A stretch of DNA of 17,961 bases from CALAED01 sp937891035 (GCA_035642125.1 DASQSZ010000125.1:1-17961); one strand, 5' to 3'; shown: positions 1 to 8,881, counted from the first letter of the stretch. Notes: a model not told the origin generated them from the sequence alone. Numbers and translations are program-made.

Positions 1-119
1 CCGCCGCTCGCATGGACGGCGCCAGGATAGGCAGCCGCCTTGGGGCCGTGTCGCACGGCCGACTTGCGAGCCATCGCGCCTCCGCTCGCGCCTTGCCCCC
101 GGTCGGCGCGCTCTGTCAT
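1..119 (-). CDS. Possible start of a leftward gene, cut by the window edge (unrecognised)
   Basis: An open frame starts at ATG 119-117 and runs off the left edge without a stop, about 39 codons. A TGA lies in frame four codons upstream of this ATG. A second in-frame ATG at 74-72 is preceded by GGAGG with a four-base gap, a somewhat short but usable ribosome binding site. From that second ATG the peptide begins MARKSAVRHGPKAAAYPGAV, which is basic and then alanine-rich. I do not recognise it. Third codon positions are less GC-dominated than in the confirmed genes here, so it could be non-coding. The A+T-richer stretch around 155-200 lies upstream and could hold its promoter. The rest of the gene is outside the window. 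Confidence 0.25.
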   Translation of the reverse strand, partial: MTERADRGQGASGGAMARKSAVRHGPKAAAYPGAVHASG

Positions 120-398
120 CTGTGTGTCTCAGTGCCGGTACGTCGTGTGGTGTGTGTGGACGTCGGACTAACCCACCATAACCACGGGCGTTAATTGTTC
201 CAGCGTCTTCCGGAGATGCCCAGCCCCGGCACGCCCTTGTGGATAACGCGATACACCTCACATCGCGAAACACCCTGACAGGAAGATTCCGCGGGGTGAC
301 GTTCTGCTTGCTTTGCCCACGCACTACCGCCGCGCGGTCGGCGCCGTACGCACGCTCCGCTCGGACACGGTGGCACACGTGGACACGCTCGGCATCGG
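120..398. other. Intergenic stretch downstream of ychF, no convincing gene
   Basis: No open frame here has actinobacterial coding character. The short frames on both strands are rich in Ser, Arg, Cys and Trp, as expected of noise. The stretch is less GC-rich than its surroundings around 155-290. It holds an inverted repeat (247-267) and a 9-bp match to the DnaA box (238-246), listed separately. No hairpin followed by a T-run is evident after the ychF stop. Confidence 0.5.
238..267. promoter_or_regulatory. Inverted repeat CGCGAT-N9-ATCGCG beside a DnaA-box-like 9-mer
   Basis: CGCGAT at 247-252 and ATCGCG at 262-267 form a perfect 6-bp inverted repeat with a 9-bp spacer, a spacing compatible with a dimeric regulator. 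Overlapping its left side, 239-256 shows a second imperfect dyad (GTG.AT..CG..AT.CAC). Directly left, 238-246 read on the minus strand is TTATCCACA, identical to the E. coli DnaA-box consensus. Only one such box was noticed, so this is not evidence of an origin. The site lies about 120-150 bp upstream of the possible leftward gene at the left edge. No regulator can be assigned, and chance is a real alternative. Confidence 0.25.
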
Positions 399-1478
<1,080 letters not shown>

Positions 1479-1486
1479 GGACGTCG

Positions 1487-1492
1487 AGTCTA
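1487..1492 (-). promoter_or_regulatory. Predicted -10 element of ychF (leaderless start)
   Basis: Read on the minus strand the hexamer is TAGACT, fitting the actinobacterial -10 consensus TANNNT, and it ends 8 bases before the GTG start at 1478. No clear -35 was found. It is predicted from spacing and the absence of a ribosome binding site only. Confidence 0.4.
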
Positions 1493-1560
1493 CGGGCAGT
1501 CGAACGATGACCGCGCAGCGTGCGCCAAGGCGCGCCGGGCCGCCCAGAACCGCCCAGAGA

Positions 1561-2226
1561 TCAAGGTGTGGGGGCCTCGTTGTCCCATCGCACCGGATCG
1601 TCGTCCGCGTGGCCCGGGTCGGCATCCGCGGCGGCGCCCGCGACTCCGCCCGAGGTCGCCGCGCCGGCCGCCGGCCGCCGGGGTGCGGTGCGCAGCGCGC
1701 GCAGCGCCGCCGGCAGCCCGCGTGGCAGCGCGACGACGATCGCGAGCGCGGTGCCGAAGAACAGCCAGGGCGCGCCGGCGGCGAACGTCGTGATCACGCC
1801 GACGAACATGCTCCTCGGCAGCGACCGTTCGCCGATGGCCCCGATGAACTCGCTGACCACGGTGATGGCCAGGAACACCAGCGGCGGGCTCACCACCAGC
1901 GTCAGCAGATCGCCGCGCCGTGTGGCCACGGCCGCGAGCCCACAGGCGGCGACGAACCCGAAACCGGACAGGAAGCCCAGGTGCGACACGTTGCCGAGGA
2001 ACTCGGCGAGCAGGCCGACCCCGAAGATGAGCACGATCCCGCCCCGGCCGGTCAACGTGACCGAGGAGCCCGCCGACCGACTCGACCGGCCAGGCCGACC
2101 AGGCCGACCAGATCTCTTCGAAGGACCAGACCGACCCGAGCGGTCTGACCGGCCCGCCTCGTCCGGCCGACGGCGCGCGGCGCCTCCGGACGTAGACCGC
2201 GCCGAGCAAACGCCGTCCGCCGTCAC
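1561..2226 (-). CDS. DUF6542 domain integral membrane protein
   Basis: A 221-residue protein of unknown function. Residues 1 to about 60 are a disordered Arg/Ser/Gly-rich tail. Four hydrophobic segments follow: GIVLIFGVGLLAEFLGNV, a second containing GFGFVAACGLAAVA, a third beginning LLTLVVSPPLVFLAITVV, and a fourth ending WLFFGTALAIVVAL. An Arg/Ala/Gly-rich cytoplasmic-type tail closes it. This layout and the position beside ychF match the actinobacterial DUF6542 family (Rv1111c-like). The start is taken as GTG 2226, which overlaps the rmuC stop as GTGA and has a GAAGG ribosome binding site six bases upstream; a TTG one codon earlier is the alternative. The overlap implies translational coupling with rmuC. 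The tail-coding DNA around 2083-2112 contains short tandem repeats. Confidence 0.85.
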   Translation of the reverse strand: MTADGVCSARSTSGGAARRRPDEAGRSDRSGRSGPSKRSGRPGRPGRSSRSAGSSVTLTGRGGIVLIFGVGLLAEFLGNVSHLGFLSGFGFVAACGLAAVATRRGDLLTLVVSPPLVFLAITVVSEFIGAIGERSLPRSMFVGVITTFAAGAPWLFFGTALAIVVALPRGLPAALRALRTAPRRPAAGAATSGGVAGAAADADPGHADDDPVRWDNEAPTP

Positions 2227-3551
2227 CAAGCGCCTTCACCACCCTCCTGACGGCAACCTACCTGGGGGGCGCCATCTGGCCGGGGCGCAACGACCAGTCC
2301 GTCATCGATCGACTCGGCGTCATCGGGCAACTCGCTGTCGTCGATGAGTTCCGTGGCCGACAGCGCGCGCGGCGCCTCGTCGACCGGCCGGGGTGGATCC
2401 ACGTCGCCGTCGACGACGCCGAGTTCGGTGAGCTTGCGCGCGCTCACCAGTACCCTGCTTTCGAGGGATCCGACCGAACGGTTGTACGCCTTGATCGCAC
2501 TCGACAGCGCCTGCCCGACATCGTCGACGTGCCGGCCCATCGTGCCGAGTCGTTCGTACAGCTCCTTGCCCACCTCGAACACCGCCTGGGCGTTGCGCGA
2601 CAGCGCGGCCTGCTGCCAGGCGAAATGGGCGGTGCGGAGCATCGTGATCAAGGTGGTCGGCGTCGCGATGTGCACGCGCCGGCGCATCGCGTACTCCAGC
2701 AGGTCGGGCGCGCGGTCGAGCGCGGGCGCGAGGAAGGCCTCCCCCGGGATGAACAGCACGACGAACTCCGGCGCCGGGCTGAACGCCTGCCAATAGGACT
2801 TGGCGGCCAGCCGGTCCACGTGCTCGCGCAGCTGCCTGGCGTGCGCGGCCAGCCGCGCCGATCGTACGGGCTCCTCGTCGGCCGCCGCGGCCTCGAGATA
2901 GGCGGCCAGCGACACCTTGGAGTCGACGACGATGTTCTTGCCGCCGGCCAGCCGCACGACGAGATCGGGCCGCAGCACGCCGCCGGCGCCGTTCGCGCTG
3001 ACCTGCTCGTCGAAGTCGCAGCGCGCCGCCATGCCGGCGATCTCGACGACGCGGCGCAGCTGCAGCTCACCCCAGCGCCCCCTGGCCTCGGGCCGTTGCA
3101 GCGCGCGGACCAGGGCCTGGGTCTCCGCGCCCAGCTGGTCGGCCCGCTGCCGTACGAAGTCGACCTGCTTGGCCAGCATGGCGTGCGACTCGCGCCGGCC
3201 GATCTCGACCTCGCGCAACTGCTCCTCGACCCTGGTGAGGGTCTCTCGCAGCGGGGCGACGAGGTGCTCGACGGCCTGTTTGCGGCGCTCCAGCTCGCCC
3301 GCCGCCGCGGCGCCGGCGGCCTTCAGGCGCGTGTCGGCGAGCTCAAGGAACCGCTGGTTGCTCGCGTCGAGCGCCCGCGCCGACAGCGCCTCGAAGTGCT
3401 CGGCCATGCGTTCTTCGGCGTAGCCGAGCTTTTCCTCGGCCGCCCTGGCCCTGGCCAGCAGCGACGCCTGCCGGCCGGTCGCCAGCGCCCAGCCGCAGGC
3501 CAGCCCGATGCCCGCACCGACGATGAGTCCAACGAGCAACGCGACATCCAT
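2223..3551 (-). CDS. rmuC: DNA recombination protein RmuC
   Basis: RmuC limits inversion and rearrangement at repeats and is predicted to be a nuclease of the PD-(D/E)xK type. The 442-residue product has an N-terminal membrane anchor (residues 3-24), a long coiled coil (about 30-150), and the RmuC domain (about 155-370). Family landmarks include GRWGELQLRRVVEIAGM (158-174) and RPDLVVRLAGGKNIVVDSKV (194-213), which supplies P195-D196 and D210-x-K212 as candidate active-site residues. The last 70 residues are acidic and probably disordered. ATG 3551-3549 was chosen because it puts the membrane anchor at the very N-terminus; 21 upstream in-frame codons look non-coding. No strong ribosome binding site is seen. 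It is co-directional with ispH (102-bp gap) and shares a GTGA overlap with the DUF6542 gene. Confidence 0.95.
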   Translation of the reverse strand: MDVALLVGLIVGAGIGLACGWALATGRQASLLARARAAEEKLGYAEERMAEHFEALSARALDASNQRFLELADTRLKAAGAAAAGELERRKQAVEHLVAPLRETLTRVEEQLREVEIGRRESHAMLAKQVDFVRQRADQLGAETQALVRALQRPEARGRWGELQLRRVVEIAGMAARCDFDEQVSANGAGGVLRPDLVVRLAGGKNIVVDSKVSLAAYLEAAAADEEPVRSARLAAHARQLREHVDRLAAKSYWQAFSPAPEFVVLFIPGEAFLAPALDRAPDLLEYAMRRRVHIATPTTLITMLRTAHFAWQQAALSRNAQAVFEVGKELYERLGTMGRHVDDVGQALSSAIKAYNRSVGSLESRVLVSARKLTELGVVDGDVDPPRPVDEAPRALSATELIDDSELPDDAESIDDGLVVAPRPDGAPQVGCRQEGGEGAW

Positions 3552-3653
3552 CAGCCGCCCACCCTCTTCACCGGCGCTCAAGGTCCATGATTCGCATCGT
3601 GACACCCAAATCACGGACCGTCGGCCGCGACGCGCCGAAATGCCCCGCCAAGG

Positions 3654-4667
3654 TCAGCGGGTGCGAAGATCGCCGCGTACGTCGCCGCGCGTGCCGCCGT
3701 CCTGACCGGCATCCGGTCCGGCGCGCAGGTCGCGGCGGAGCTCGGGCGGCAGCTTGAAGATCATGTGCTCGCGGACCGACTCGACCTCATCGACGTGGCC
3801 GAACCCGTGTTCGGCGAGGGCGTCGAGCACGCCCCGCACCAAGTCGTCGGGAACCGAGGCGCCGCTGGTCACGCCCACCGTGGTCACGCCGGCCAGCCAG
3901 GTCGGCTCGAGGAAGCTCGCGTCGTCGACGAGGTAGGCCGCTTCCGCGCCGGCCTCGAGCGCCACCTCGACCAGCCGCTTGGAGTTGGAGGAGTTCTCCG
4001 AGCCCACCACGAGGACCAGCTGCGCCCGCGCGGCGATCTCTTTGATCGCGACCTGGCGGTTTTGGGTGGCGTAGCAGATGTCGTCGGACGGCGGATCCAT
4101 CAGTTTGGGGAACCGGCGGCGCAGCGCCTCGACCGTCGCGGTGGTCTCGTCGACCGACAATGTGGTCTGCGACAGCCAGGCCACCTTCTCCGGATCGCGG
4201 ACCTTGACGTTGGCAACGTCCGCCGGCCCGTCCACGAGGTGAATGTGCTCCGGCGCCTCACCCGACGTGCCGATGACCTCTTCGTGCCCTTCGTGCCCAA
4301 TCAGCAGGATGTCGTAATCGGCCGCGGCGAACCGTACGGCCTCCTTATGCACCTTCGTCACGAGTGGGCAGGTCGCGTCGATCGTCCGCAGGCTGCGCCG
4401 CCGCGCCTCGTCGTGGACCACCGGGGCCACGCCGTGCGCGGAGAACACCACGATGGAGCCCTCGGGCACCTCCTCGGTCTCGTCGACGAAGATGGCGCCC
4501 CGCGCCTCCAGCGTCTTGACCACGTGCGTGTTGTGCACGATCTGCTTGCGCACGTAGATCGGCGCCCCGTACAGCTCGAGCGCCCGCTCTACCGTCTCGA
4601 CGGCGCGGTCGACGCCGGCGCAGTAGCCGCGCGGCTTGGCCAGGAGAACGCGTCGGGTTGGCGTCAT
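3654..4667 (-). CDS. ispH: 4-hydroxy-3-methylbut-2-enyl diphosphate reductase
   Basis: IspH (LytB) catalyses the last step of the MEP isoprenoid pathway, reducing HMBPP to IPP and DMAPP with a [4Fe-4S] cluster in the cytoplasm. The 337-residue product carries the three cluster cysteines: C16 (KPRGYCAGV), C100 (IDATCPLVTKVH) and C198 (ICYATQNRQ). It also has H45 (VHNTHVV) and the H128-x-E130 pair (GHEGHEEVIGT), equivalent to the E. coli substrate-binding and proton-transfer residues. The C-terminal 25 residues after LPPELRRDLR are Gly/Arg/Asp-rich and not conserved in the family. ATG 4667 fits the family N-terminus. No ribosome binding site is seen; a TAGCAT hexamer 6 bases upstream suggests a leaderless transcript. 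The gene diverges from the lipid-droplet-type gene across 152 bp. Confidence 0.97.
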   Translation of the reverse strand: MTPTRRVLLAKPRGYCAGVDRAVETVERALELYGAPIYVRKQIVHNTHVVKTLEARGAIFVDETEEVPEGSIVVFSAHGVAPVVHDEARRRSLRTIDATCPLVTKVHKEAVRFAAADYDILLIGHEGHEEVIGTSGEAPEHIHLVDGPADVANVKVRDPEKVAWLSQTTLSVDETTATVEALRRRFPKLMDPPSDDICYATQNRQVAIKEIAARAQLVLVVGSENSSNSKRLVEVALEAGAEAAYLVDDASFLEPTWLAGVTTVGVTSGASVPDDLVRGVLDALAEHGFGHVDEVESVREHMIFKLPPELRRDLRAGPDAGQDGGTRGDVRGDLRTR

Positions 4668-4673
4668 GACCCC

Positions 4674-4679
4674 ATGCTA
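4674..4679 (-). promoter_or_regulatory. Predicted -10 element of ispH (leaderless start)
   Basis: On the minus strand this is TAGCAT (TANNNT), ending 6 bases before the ispH ATG, so transcription would start at or next to the start codon. No convincing -35 was found. It lies inside the 152-bp divergent region shared with the gene at 4820. Confidence 0.45.
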
Positions 4680-4819
4680 TGTGTGATCCACTACTTCGGG
4701 TGAGGCCGGGGATTTCACTGTGCCCGACGTGATTAGGTTCGCCCCGTACGGCACAGTGGTACATAACAGATCATGCCGACCAGTCCAAAGGAGCAAGGGC
4801 TGGAAGGAGCTGACAGACG

Positions 4820-5452
4820 ATGACACGATCGCAGGGCCGCCTCAAGGAGCAACTACAGGAAACGGTCCGCGAGATCCCCGTCCAGGCCGCCCGCCTGGCG
4901 CTGTTCGGTGTCGGCCGTACGCTGCTGCTGACCGATCGCGTGCGCAAGGACTACCGCGAGGCCCGCGAGTCGGGCCTGCGGCCCGTCCTCGAGCGCTGGC
5001 GCGACGACGCCGGGCAACTCGCCGGAAAGGTCCGGGGCCGGGTGAGCGAGCGGACGCCGTCGAGGGACGGATCGGAGTCGACGCCCCCACCGGCCTCGGC
5101 ACCCGAGCCGCCGGTCGCCCGACCGCCGGACCGTAAGGTCAACACCTCGTTGGCCGCCGAGCCCACCAAGACGAGCGAGCCCGTCGCCAAGCCGGCACCG
5201 GAGCCCGAGACCGTCCCTGAACCGGTCCCGGAGCCCACGAGCACACCGGACCGGGTCACCAAGCTCACCGCGCAGTCGTTGCCGGTGCCCGACTACGACG
5301 ACGCGACGCTGGCGTCGGTGCGCGCCCGGCTGCGGACGCTGACCGCCGCCCAGGTTAGCCAGCTGCGCGACTACGAGCAGGAGCACCAGGCCCGCGCCGA
5401 CTTCCTGAAGATGTTCGAAAACAGGATCGCCAAGCTCACCTCGGGTTCCTAG
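4820..5452 (+). CDS. Lipid droplet-associated-type protein (Rv1109c-like)
   Basis: A 210-residue protein of unclear biochemical role. Residues about 15-40 form an amphipathic, mildly hydrophobic segment (VQAARLALFGVGRTLLLTDR). A charged helix follows, then a long Pro/Glu/Thr-rich linker (about 78-155) with repeated PEP and VPEP units. The C-terminal helical domain (about 160-210) contains LPVPDYDDATLASVRARL and the charged segment after it. This two-domain plan and the position next to ispH and xseA match the actinobacterial family annotated as lipid droplet-associated (Rv1109c in M. tuberculosis); lipid-droplet association is a family label and is not visible in the sequence. AAGGAG at 4804-4809 lies ten bases before the ATG. 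In Mycobacterium the next gene is xseA; here the hydroxyproline operon intervenes. Confidence 0.75.
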   Translation: MTRSQGRLKEQLQETVREIPVQAARLALFGVGRTLLLTDRVRKDYREARESGLRPVLERWRDDAGQLAGKVRGRVSERTPSRDGSESTPPPASAPEPPVARPPDRKVNTSLAAEPTKTSEPVAKPAPEPETVPEPVPEPTSTPDRVTKLTAQSLPVPDYDDATLASVRARLRTLTAAQVSQLRDYEQEHQARADFLKMFENRIAKLTSGS

Positions 5453-5460
5453 CGCGTTCC

Positions 5461-5506
5461 CAGCCGTCCCAGCCGTCCCAGCGTGTCTCCAGAGCGTCTC
5501 TAGAGC
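5461..5506. repeat. Clustered short tandem duplications at the left border of the hydroxyproline operon
   Basis: Two adjacent micro-duplications lie in the convergent gap. CAGCCGTCC is repeated at 5461-5469 and 5470-5478. GTCTCCAGAGC (5485-5495) is followed directly by GTCTCTAGAGC (5496-5506), which match at 10 of 11 positions; the second copy includes the stop codon of the epimerase gene. TCCAG...CTGGA at the edges of this second pair could form a small hairpin, but there is no T-run, so I do not call a terminator. The repeats are consistent with replication slippage or repair at a junction. Confidence 0.6.
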
Positions 5507-6507
5507 TGGAATCCGGCCGGGAACGGGTCGCTCGGGTCGAGGAAGTACTGGGCGGTGCCGGTCAGCCAGGCACGCCCGGTGATCGTCGGCAGAATGGCCG
5601 GCCGCCCTGCCACGGTCGTGTCCGCGGCGACGCGGCCGACGAACCGGGTGCCGATGAACGACTCGTTGACCAGCTCCGCGCCCACCGCGATCTCGCCGCG
5701 CGCGTGGAGCTGGGCCAGCCGGGCGGCGGTGCCGGTGCCGCATGGCGAACGGTCGAACCAGCCTGGGTGGATCACCATCGCGTGCCTGGAGTGCTTCGCG
5801 TCCGAGCCGGGCGCGACGAGCTGTACGTGGTGACAGCCGGAGATGTCGGGCCGCTCCGGGTGAACGGGACGGTCGGCGGCACTCGCGTTGATCGCGTCCA
5901 TGATCGCCAGTCCGGCGGCCAGGATGTCCTGATTGCGGGACCGATCGAACGGCAGGCCGGTGGACTCGATCGGCAAGATCGCGTAAAAGTTGCCGCCGTA
6001 GGCCATGTCGTACGTCACCGGGCCGAGCCCCGCGACCTCCACGGTCCCGTCGAGCGCGTAGCCGAAGGACGGCACGTTCCGGATGGTCGCCGAGGTGGCG
6101 GCGCCGCCGTCCACCGCGACCTCCACGACGACGAGCCCGGCCGGCGTGTCCAGGCGGATCGTCGTCACCGGTTCGGTGAGCTCGACCATCCCGGTCTCGG
6201 CAAGCACGGTGGCCACGCCAATCGTGCCGTGTCCGCACATCGGCAGGCAGCCGGACACCTCGATGAACAGCACACCGTAGTCGGCTTCCGGGTGGATCGG
6301 CGGCTGCAGGATCGCGCCGCTCATCGCGCCGTGCCCGCGCGGCTCGTACATCAACAGCGTGCGGATGTGGTCGAGATGGTCCATGAAATGCCGCCGTCGC
6401 TCGGCCATCGTCGCGCCGGGGATGACGCCGACGCCGCCCGTCACCACCCGGGTCGGCATGCCCTCGGTGTGCGAGTCGACTGCGTGGAAGACATGCTTGG
6501 TGCGCAT
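5500..6507 (-). CDS. 4-hydroxyproline 2-epimerase (proline racemase family)
   Basis: It is predicted to interconvert trans-4-hydroxy-L-proline and cis-4-hydroxy-D-proline, the entry step of bacterial hydroxyproline breakdown, in the cytoplasm without cofactor. The 335-residue product has family length and both catalytic cysteines: C91 in MCGHGTIG and C256 in DRSPCGTGTAAR. Two cysteines point to a racemase or epimerase; the related trans-3-hydroxyproline dehydratases carry Thr at the second position. The flanking oxidase and DHDPS-family genes support hydroxyproline over proline as substrate. ATG 6507 is preferred; a GTG directly before it is possible. GGTGA nearby is a weak ribosome binding site. 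It is the last gene of the operon, 26 bp after the deaminase gene. It could still be a plain proline racemase, but the neighbourhood argues against that. Confidence 0.9.
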   Translation of the reverse strand: MRTKHVFHAVDSHTEGMPTRVVTGGVGVIPGATMAERRRHFMDHLDHIRTLLMYEPRGHGAMSGAILQPPIHPEADYGVLFIEVSGCLPMCGHGTIGVATVLAETGMVELTEPVTTIRLDTPAGLVVVEVAVDGGAATSATIRNVPSFGYALDGTVEVAGLGPVTYDMAYGGNFYAILPIESTGLPFDRSRNQDILAAGLAIMDAINASAADRPVHPERPDISGCHHVQLVAPGSDAKHSRHAMVIHPGWFDRSPCGTGTAARLAQLHARGEIAVGAELVNESFIGTRFVGRVAADTTVAGRPAILPTITGRAWLTGTAQYFLDPSDPFPAGFQL

Positions 6508-6533
6508 CACAGGTCACCGGCCATCGGTCGGGC

Positions 6534-7430
6534 TCATCCGCTCGCGTGGCTCACCACGAAGGCCTCGGCCGCGGCCCGGACGATCTTCTCGTGCTCGGCG
6601 GTGAGCGCCAGCCGCGGCGGCCGGCACGGCCCCCCGTAGCGGCCGGCGATGTCCATCGCCAGCTTGATCGCCTGGACGAACTCGGTCTTGGAATCCCAGC
6701 GCAACAGCGGGTGCAGGGCCCGGTACAACGGCATGGCCCGGTCGATGTCGCCGCCGACGGCCGCCTCGTACAGCGCCGCGGACGCCGCCGGGAACGCGTT
6801 CGGGAAACCGGCGATCCAGCCCTTGGCGCCCGCGATCGCGAGCTCGACCAGCACGTCGTCGGCGCCGATCAGCAGGTCGAGACCAGGCGCCCGTTCGGCG
6901 ATCTCGTACGGCCGGCGCACGTCGCCGCTGAACTCCTTGACCGCCACGATGTGGCCCGACTCGTGCAGCCGGGCCAACAAGGCCGGGGTGAGGTCGACCT
7001 TCGTGTCGTACGGGTTGTTGTAAGCGACGATCGGCAGGCCGGCCTTGGCGACCTCGGCGTAATGGGCCACCACGATCCGCTCGTCGGCGCGATAGGCGTT
7101 GGGCGGCAACAGCAGCACCCCCGCCGCGCCCGCTTCGGCGGCCTGCTCGGCCCAGCGGCGAGCCTCGATGGCGCCGTACGCGCCGACGCCTGGCAGCACC
7201 CGGTCGCCGCCGACAGCGGCGACGGCGGTGCGCACCACCTCGGCGCGCTCGTCGGGTGTGAGGCTCTGATATTCGCCGAGCGAGCCGTTGGGGCAGACGC
7301 CGTCGCAGCCCGAGTCGACCAGCCAGCGAACGTGCTCGGCGTACCGGTCGAAGTCGACCGACAGATCCGTCCGCAGCGGCAGCGCGGTGGCCACCATGAC
7401 GCCATGCCAGGGCGTGCGGGACGCGTTCAT
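6534..7430 (-). CDS. DHDPS/NAL-family lyase, likely pyrroline-4-hydroxy-2-carboxylate deaminase
   Basis: Members of this class I aldolase-like family form a Schiff base with a lysine. In hydroxyproline operons the enzyme converts delta1-pyrroline-4-hydroxy-2-carboxylate to alpha-ketoglutarate semialdehyde plus ammonia. The 298-residue product has the family length, the Schiff-base lysine K165 (IVAVKEFSGD), the tyrosine Y137 (IVAYNNPYDT), and NGSLGEYQSLT (48-58) in place of the GTTGE loop of true dihydrodipicolinate synthase. ATG 7430-7428 overlaps the stop of the alpha subunit gene as ATGA and has AAGGAG seven bases upstream. The frame is open far upstream, but only as a shadow of the alpha gene. 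Function is assigned by family plus context; other aldolases of the family cannot be excluded from sequence. Confidence 0.88.
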   Translation of the reverse strand: MNASRTPWHGVMVATALPLRTDLSVDFDRYAEHVRWLVDSGCDGVCPNGSLGEYQSLTPDERAEVVRTAVAAVGGDRVLPGVGAYGAIEARRWAEQAAEAGAAGVLLLPPNAYRADERIVVAHYAEVAKAGLPIVAYNNPYDTKVDLTPALLARLHESGHIVAVKEFSGDVRRPYEIAERAPGLDLLIGADDVLVELAIAGAKGWIAGFPNAFPAASAALYEAAVGGDIDRAMPLYRALHPLLRWDSKTEFVQAIKLAMDIAGRYGGPCRPPRLALTAEHEKIVRAAAEAFVVSHASG

Positions 7431-8881
7431 GGGCTCTCCTTTTCCCGTGCCTCCTGGGCGAGCAGCTCCCGGGCGAGCAGCTCCTCGGCGATGTCGCCGA
7501 GCCGGATCGGCTGGGCGATGGGCCGCTGGGCCAGCCCGAGCAGGTCGCCGGCGGCCGGCGCGCGCCCGGTCGCCACAGCGGTGAGCGCGGCCGTGGCATG
7601 GCCGCACACCCGCCCCTGGCACCAGCCCATCCCGGCCCTGCTGAGCAGCTTCACGGCGCGCGGATCCGTGGCCCCCAGGTCGGCTGCCGTCGTCAGCCGC
7701 TCGTACGGCACCTCTTCGCAGCGGCAGATCACGGTGTCGGCCCGCAGCCAGGCGGGCCAGCCGGGCCGTACGGCGTAGGCGGCCCGCAACGCGGCGGCGA
7801 AGGCGCGCAGGCGCCGCCGGCGCGCAAGCAGCCGCCCGACCCCCTTCGCATCGGCCGAGGTCGCGGCGGCGGCGCCGGCCGACAGCGCGGCGGCACGGCC
7901 GGCGAGTTCGCCTTCGACAAGGGCCAGCTGGGCGCCGCCGATCCCGGTGACCTCGCCGGCCGCGTACACGCCGGGCACGCTGGTACGTTGCGCGGCGTCC
8001 ACGTCGACCACCAGGGTGCCGTCGGCGGCCATCCCGGTGGCGCAGCCGACCTGGAGCGGGAGCTCCAGCTGCGGAGTGAACCCGTAGCCGACCGCGACCG
8101 TGTCGCACTCGACCCTGCGCTCGGTGCCGGCGATCGGCCGCCAGGCGATGTCGAGCCGGGCGACCGTCACCGCGGCCACGGAGTCGTCCCCGTGTGCGGC
8201 GATGACGGTCCGGCCCATCATGTACGGAACCCGGGCGCGGGCCAGCGCGGCGAGGTATCCGGCACCTTCGGCCAGCCGGTCGGGGTGCCTGGCCAGGGCC
8301 GCGCCGAAGCCGAAGGGCCGGTTGGCCTCGAAGACGCCGGCGACCGTGGAACCAGCCGCGGCCAGCCCGGCCGCCACCGGCAGCAGGAACGGCCCGGTCC
8401 CGGCGACGACCGCCCGTGCTCCGGGGGTCACCCCGCTCCCCTTGATCAGGGCCTGCGCCGCGCCCGCCGTCAGCACGCCGGGCAGCTCCCAGCCGGGGAA
8501 CGGCAGCGCCCTGTCGTAGGCTCCCGGCGCCAGCACCAGCCTCGCCGCCCGAATCGTGACGGCTCGCTCGCCCGCCTCACCGGCCTCACCGGCCTCACTC
8601 GCCAGCGCGTGGACGACGAAGCCGGGTTCGATGTGCCAGACCCGATGCCCCGGCAGGTAGGCCACCGCGTCCAGGCGCTCCCGCAGCCCGGCGAACACCG
8701 GCGACTCATGAGCCCCGTCCTCGGGAGCCGCCGGGCGGTGCCGGTAATACTGACCGCCCGGGCGCGGGGCGGCGTCGACGAGCGCGACACGGGGGCCGGC
8801 GGCGGCGGCCGTGACCGCCGCGGCCAGGCCGGCCGGACCGGCACCGATCACCGCGATGTCCACGGTCACGTCAGGTCGCAT
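7427..8881 (-). CDS. D-hydroxyproline dehydrogenase alpha subunit (FAD and BFD-type [2Fe-2S])
   Basis: A 484-residue flavoprotein of the HcnB/OoxA type. An N-terminal dinucleotide-binding motif IGAGPAGLAAA (12-22) is followed by PGGQYYRH (41-48). The second nucleotide-fold segment includes VVAGTGPFLLPVA (158-170) and the FAD-closing segment is GVYAAGEVTGIGG (304-316). The C-terminal domain resembles BFD-like [2Fe-2S] modules, with C386-x-C388 and C421-x4-C426 as ligands. Such subunits pair with a DAO-type beta and a small [2Fe-2S] gamma subunit to pass electrons from cis-4-hydroxy-D-proline to the respiratory chain. ATG 8881 lies inside the gamma gene (11-bp overlap) with GGAG six bases upstream. 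An in-frame 9-bp repeat (8572-8598) encodes a Glu-Ala-Gly triplet tract. HCN synthase or opine oxidase are sequence alternatives; context favours hydroxyproline. Confidence 0.9.
   Translation of the reverse strand: MRPDVTVDIAVIGAGPAGLAAAVTAAAAGPRVALVDAAPRPGGQYYRHRPAAPEDGAHESPVFAGLRERLDAVAYLPGHRVWHIEPGFVVHALASEAGEAGEAGERAVTIRAARLVLAPGAYDRALPFPGWELPGVLTAGAAQALIKGSGVTPGARAVVAGTGPFLLPVAAGLAAAGSTVAGVFEANRPFGFGAALARHPDRLAEGAGYLAALARARVPYMMGRTVIAAHGDDSVAAVTVARLDIAWRPIAGTERRVECDTVAVGYGFTPQLELPLQVGCATGMAADGTLVVDVDAAQRTSVPGVYAAGEVTGIGGAQLALVEGELAGRAAALSAGAAAATSADAKGVGRLLARRRRLRAFAAALRAAYAVRPGWPAWLRADTVICRCEEVPYERLTTAADLGATDPRAVKLLSRAGMGWCQGRVCGHATAALTAVATGRAPAAGDLLGLAQRPIAQPIRLGDIAEELLARELLAQEAREKESP
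8572..8598. repeat. Three 9-bp in-frame repeats encoding Glu-Ala-Gly units
   Basis: The unit CGGCCTCAC occurs twice perfectly and once with one change, inside the alpha subunit gene. It adds an EAG triplet tract at residues 96-104, in a loop-like region between two conserved segments. The period is a multiple of three, so copy number could vary without a frameshift. Confidence 0.65.

Noticed and set aside
3765..4703. 312-codon plus-strand open frame opposite ispH
   Set aside because: Antisense to a gene with all IspH catalytic residues; no independent coding signal.
7431..8108. In-frame upstream extension of the DHDPS-family gene to a 524-residue product
   Set aside because: The extra residues are an Arg-rich shadow of the alpha subunit gene; ATG 7430 has a good ribosome binding site and the family N-terminus.
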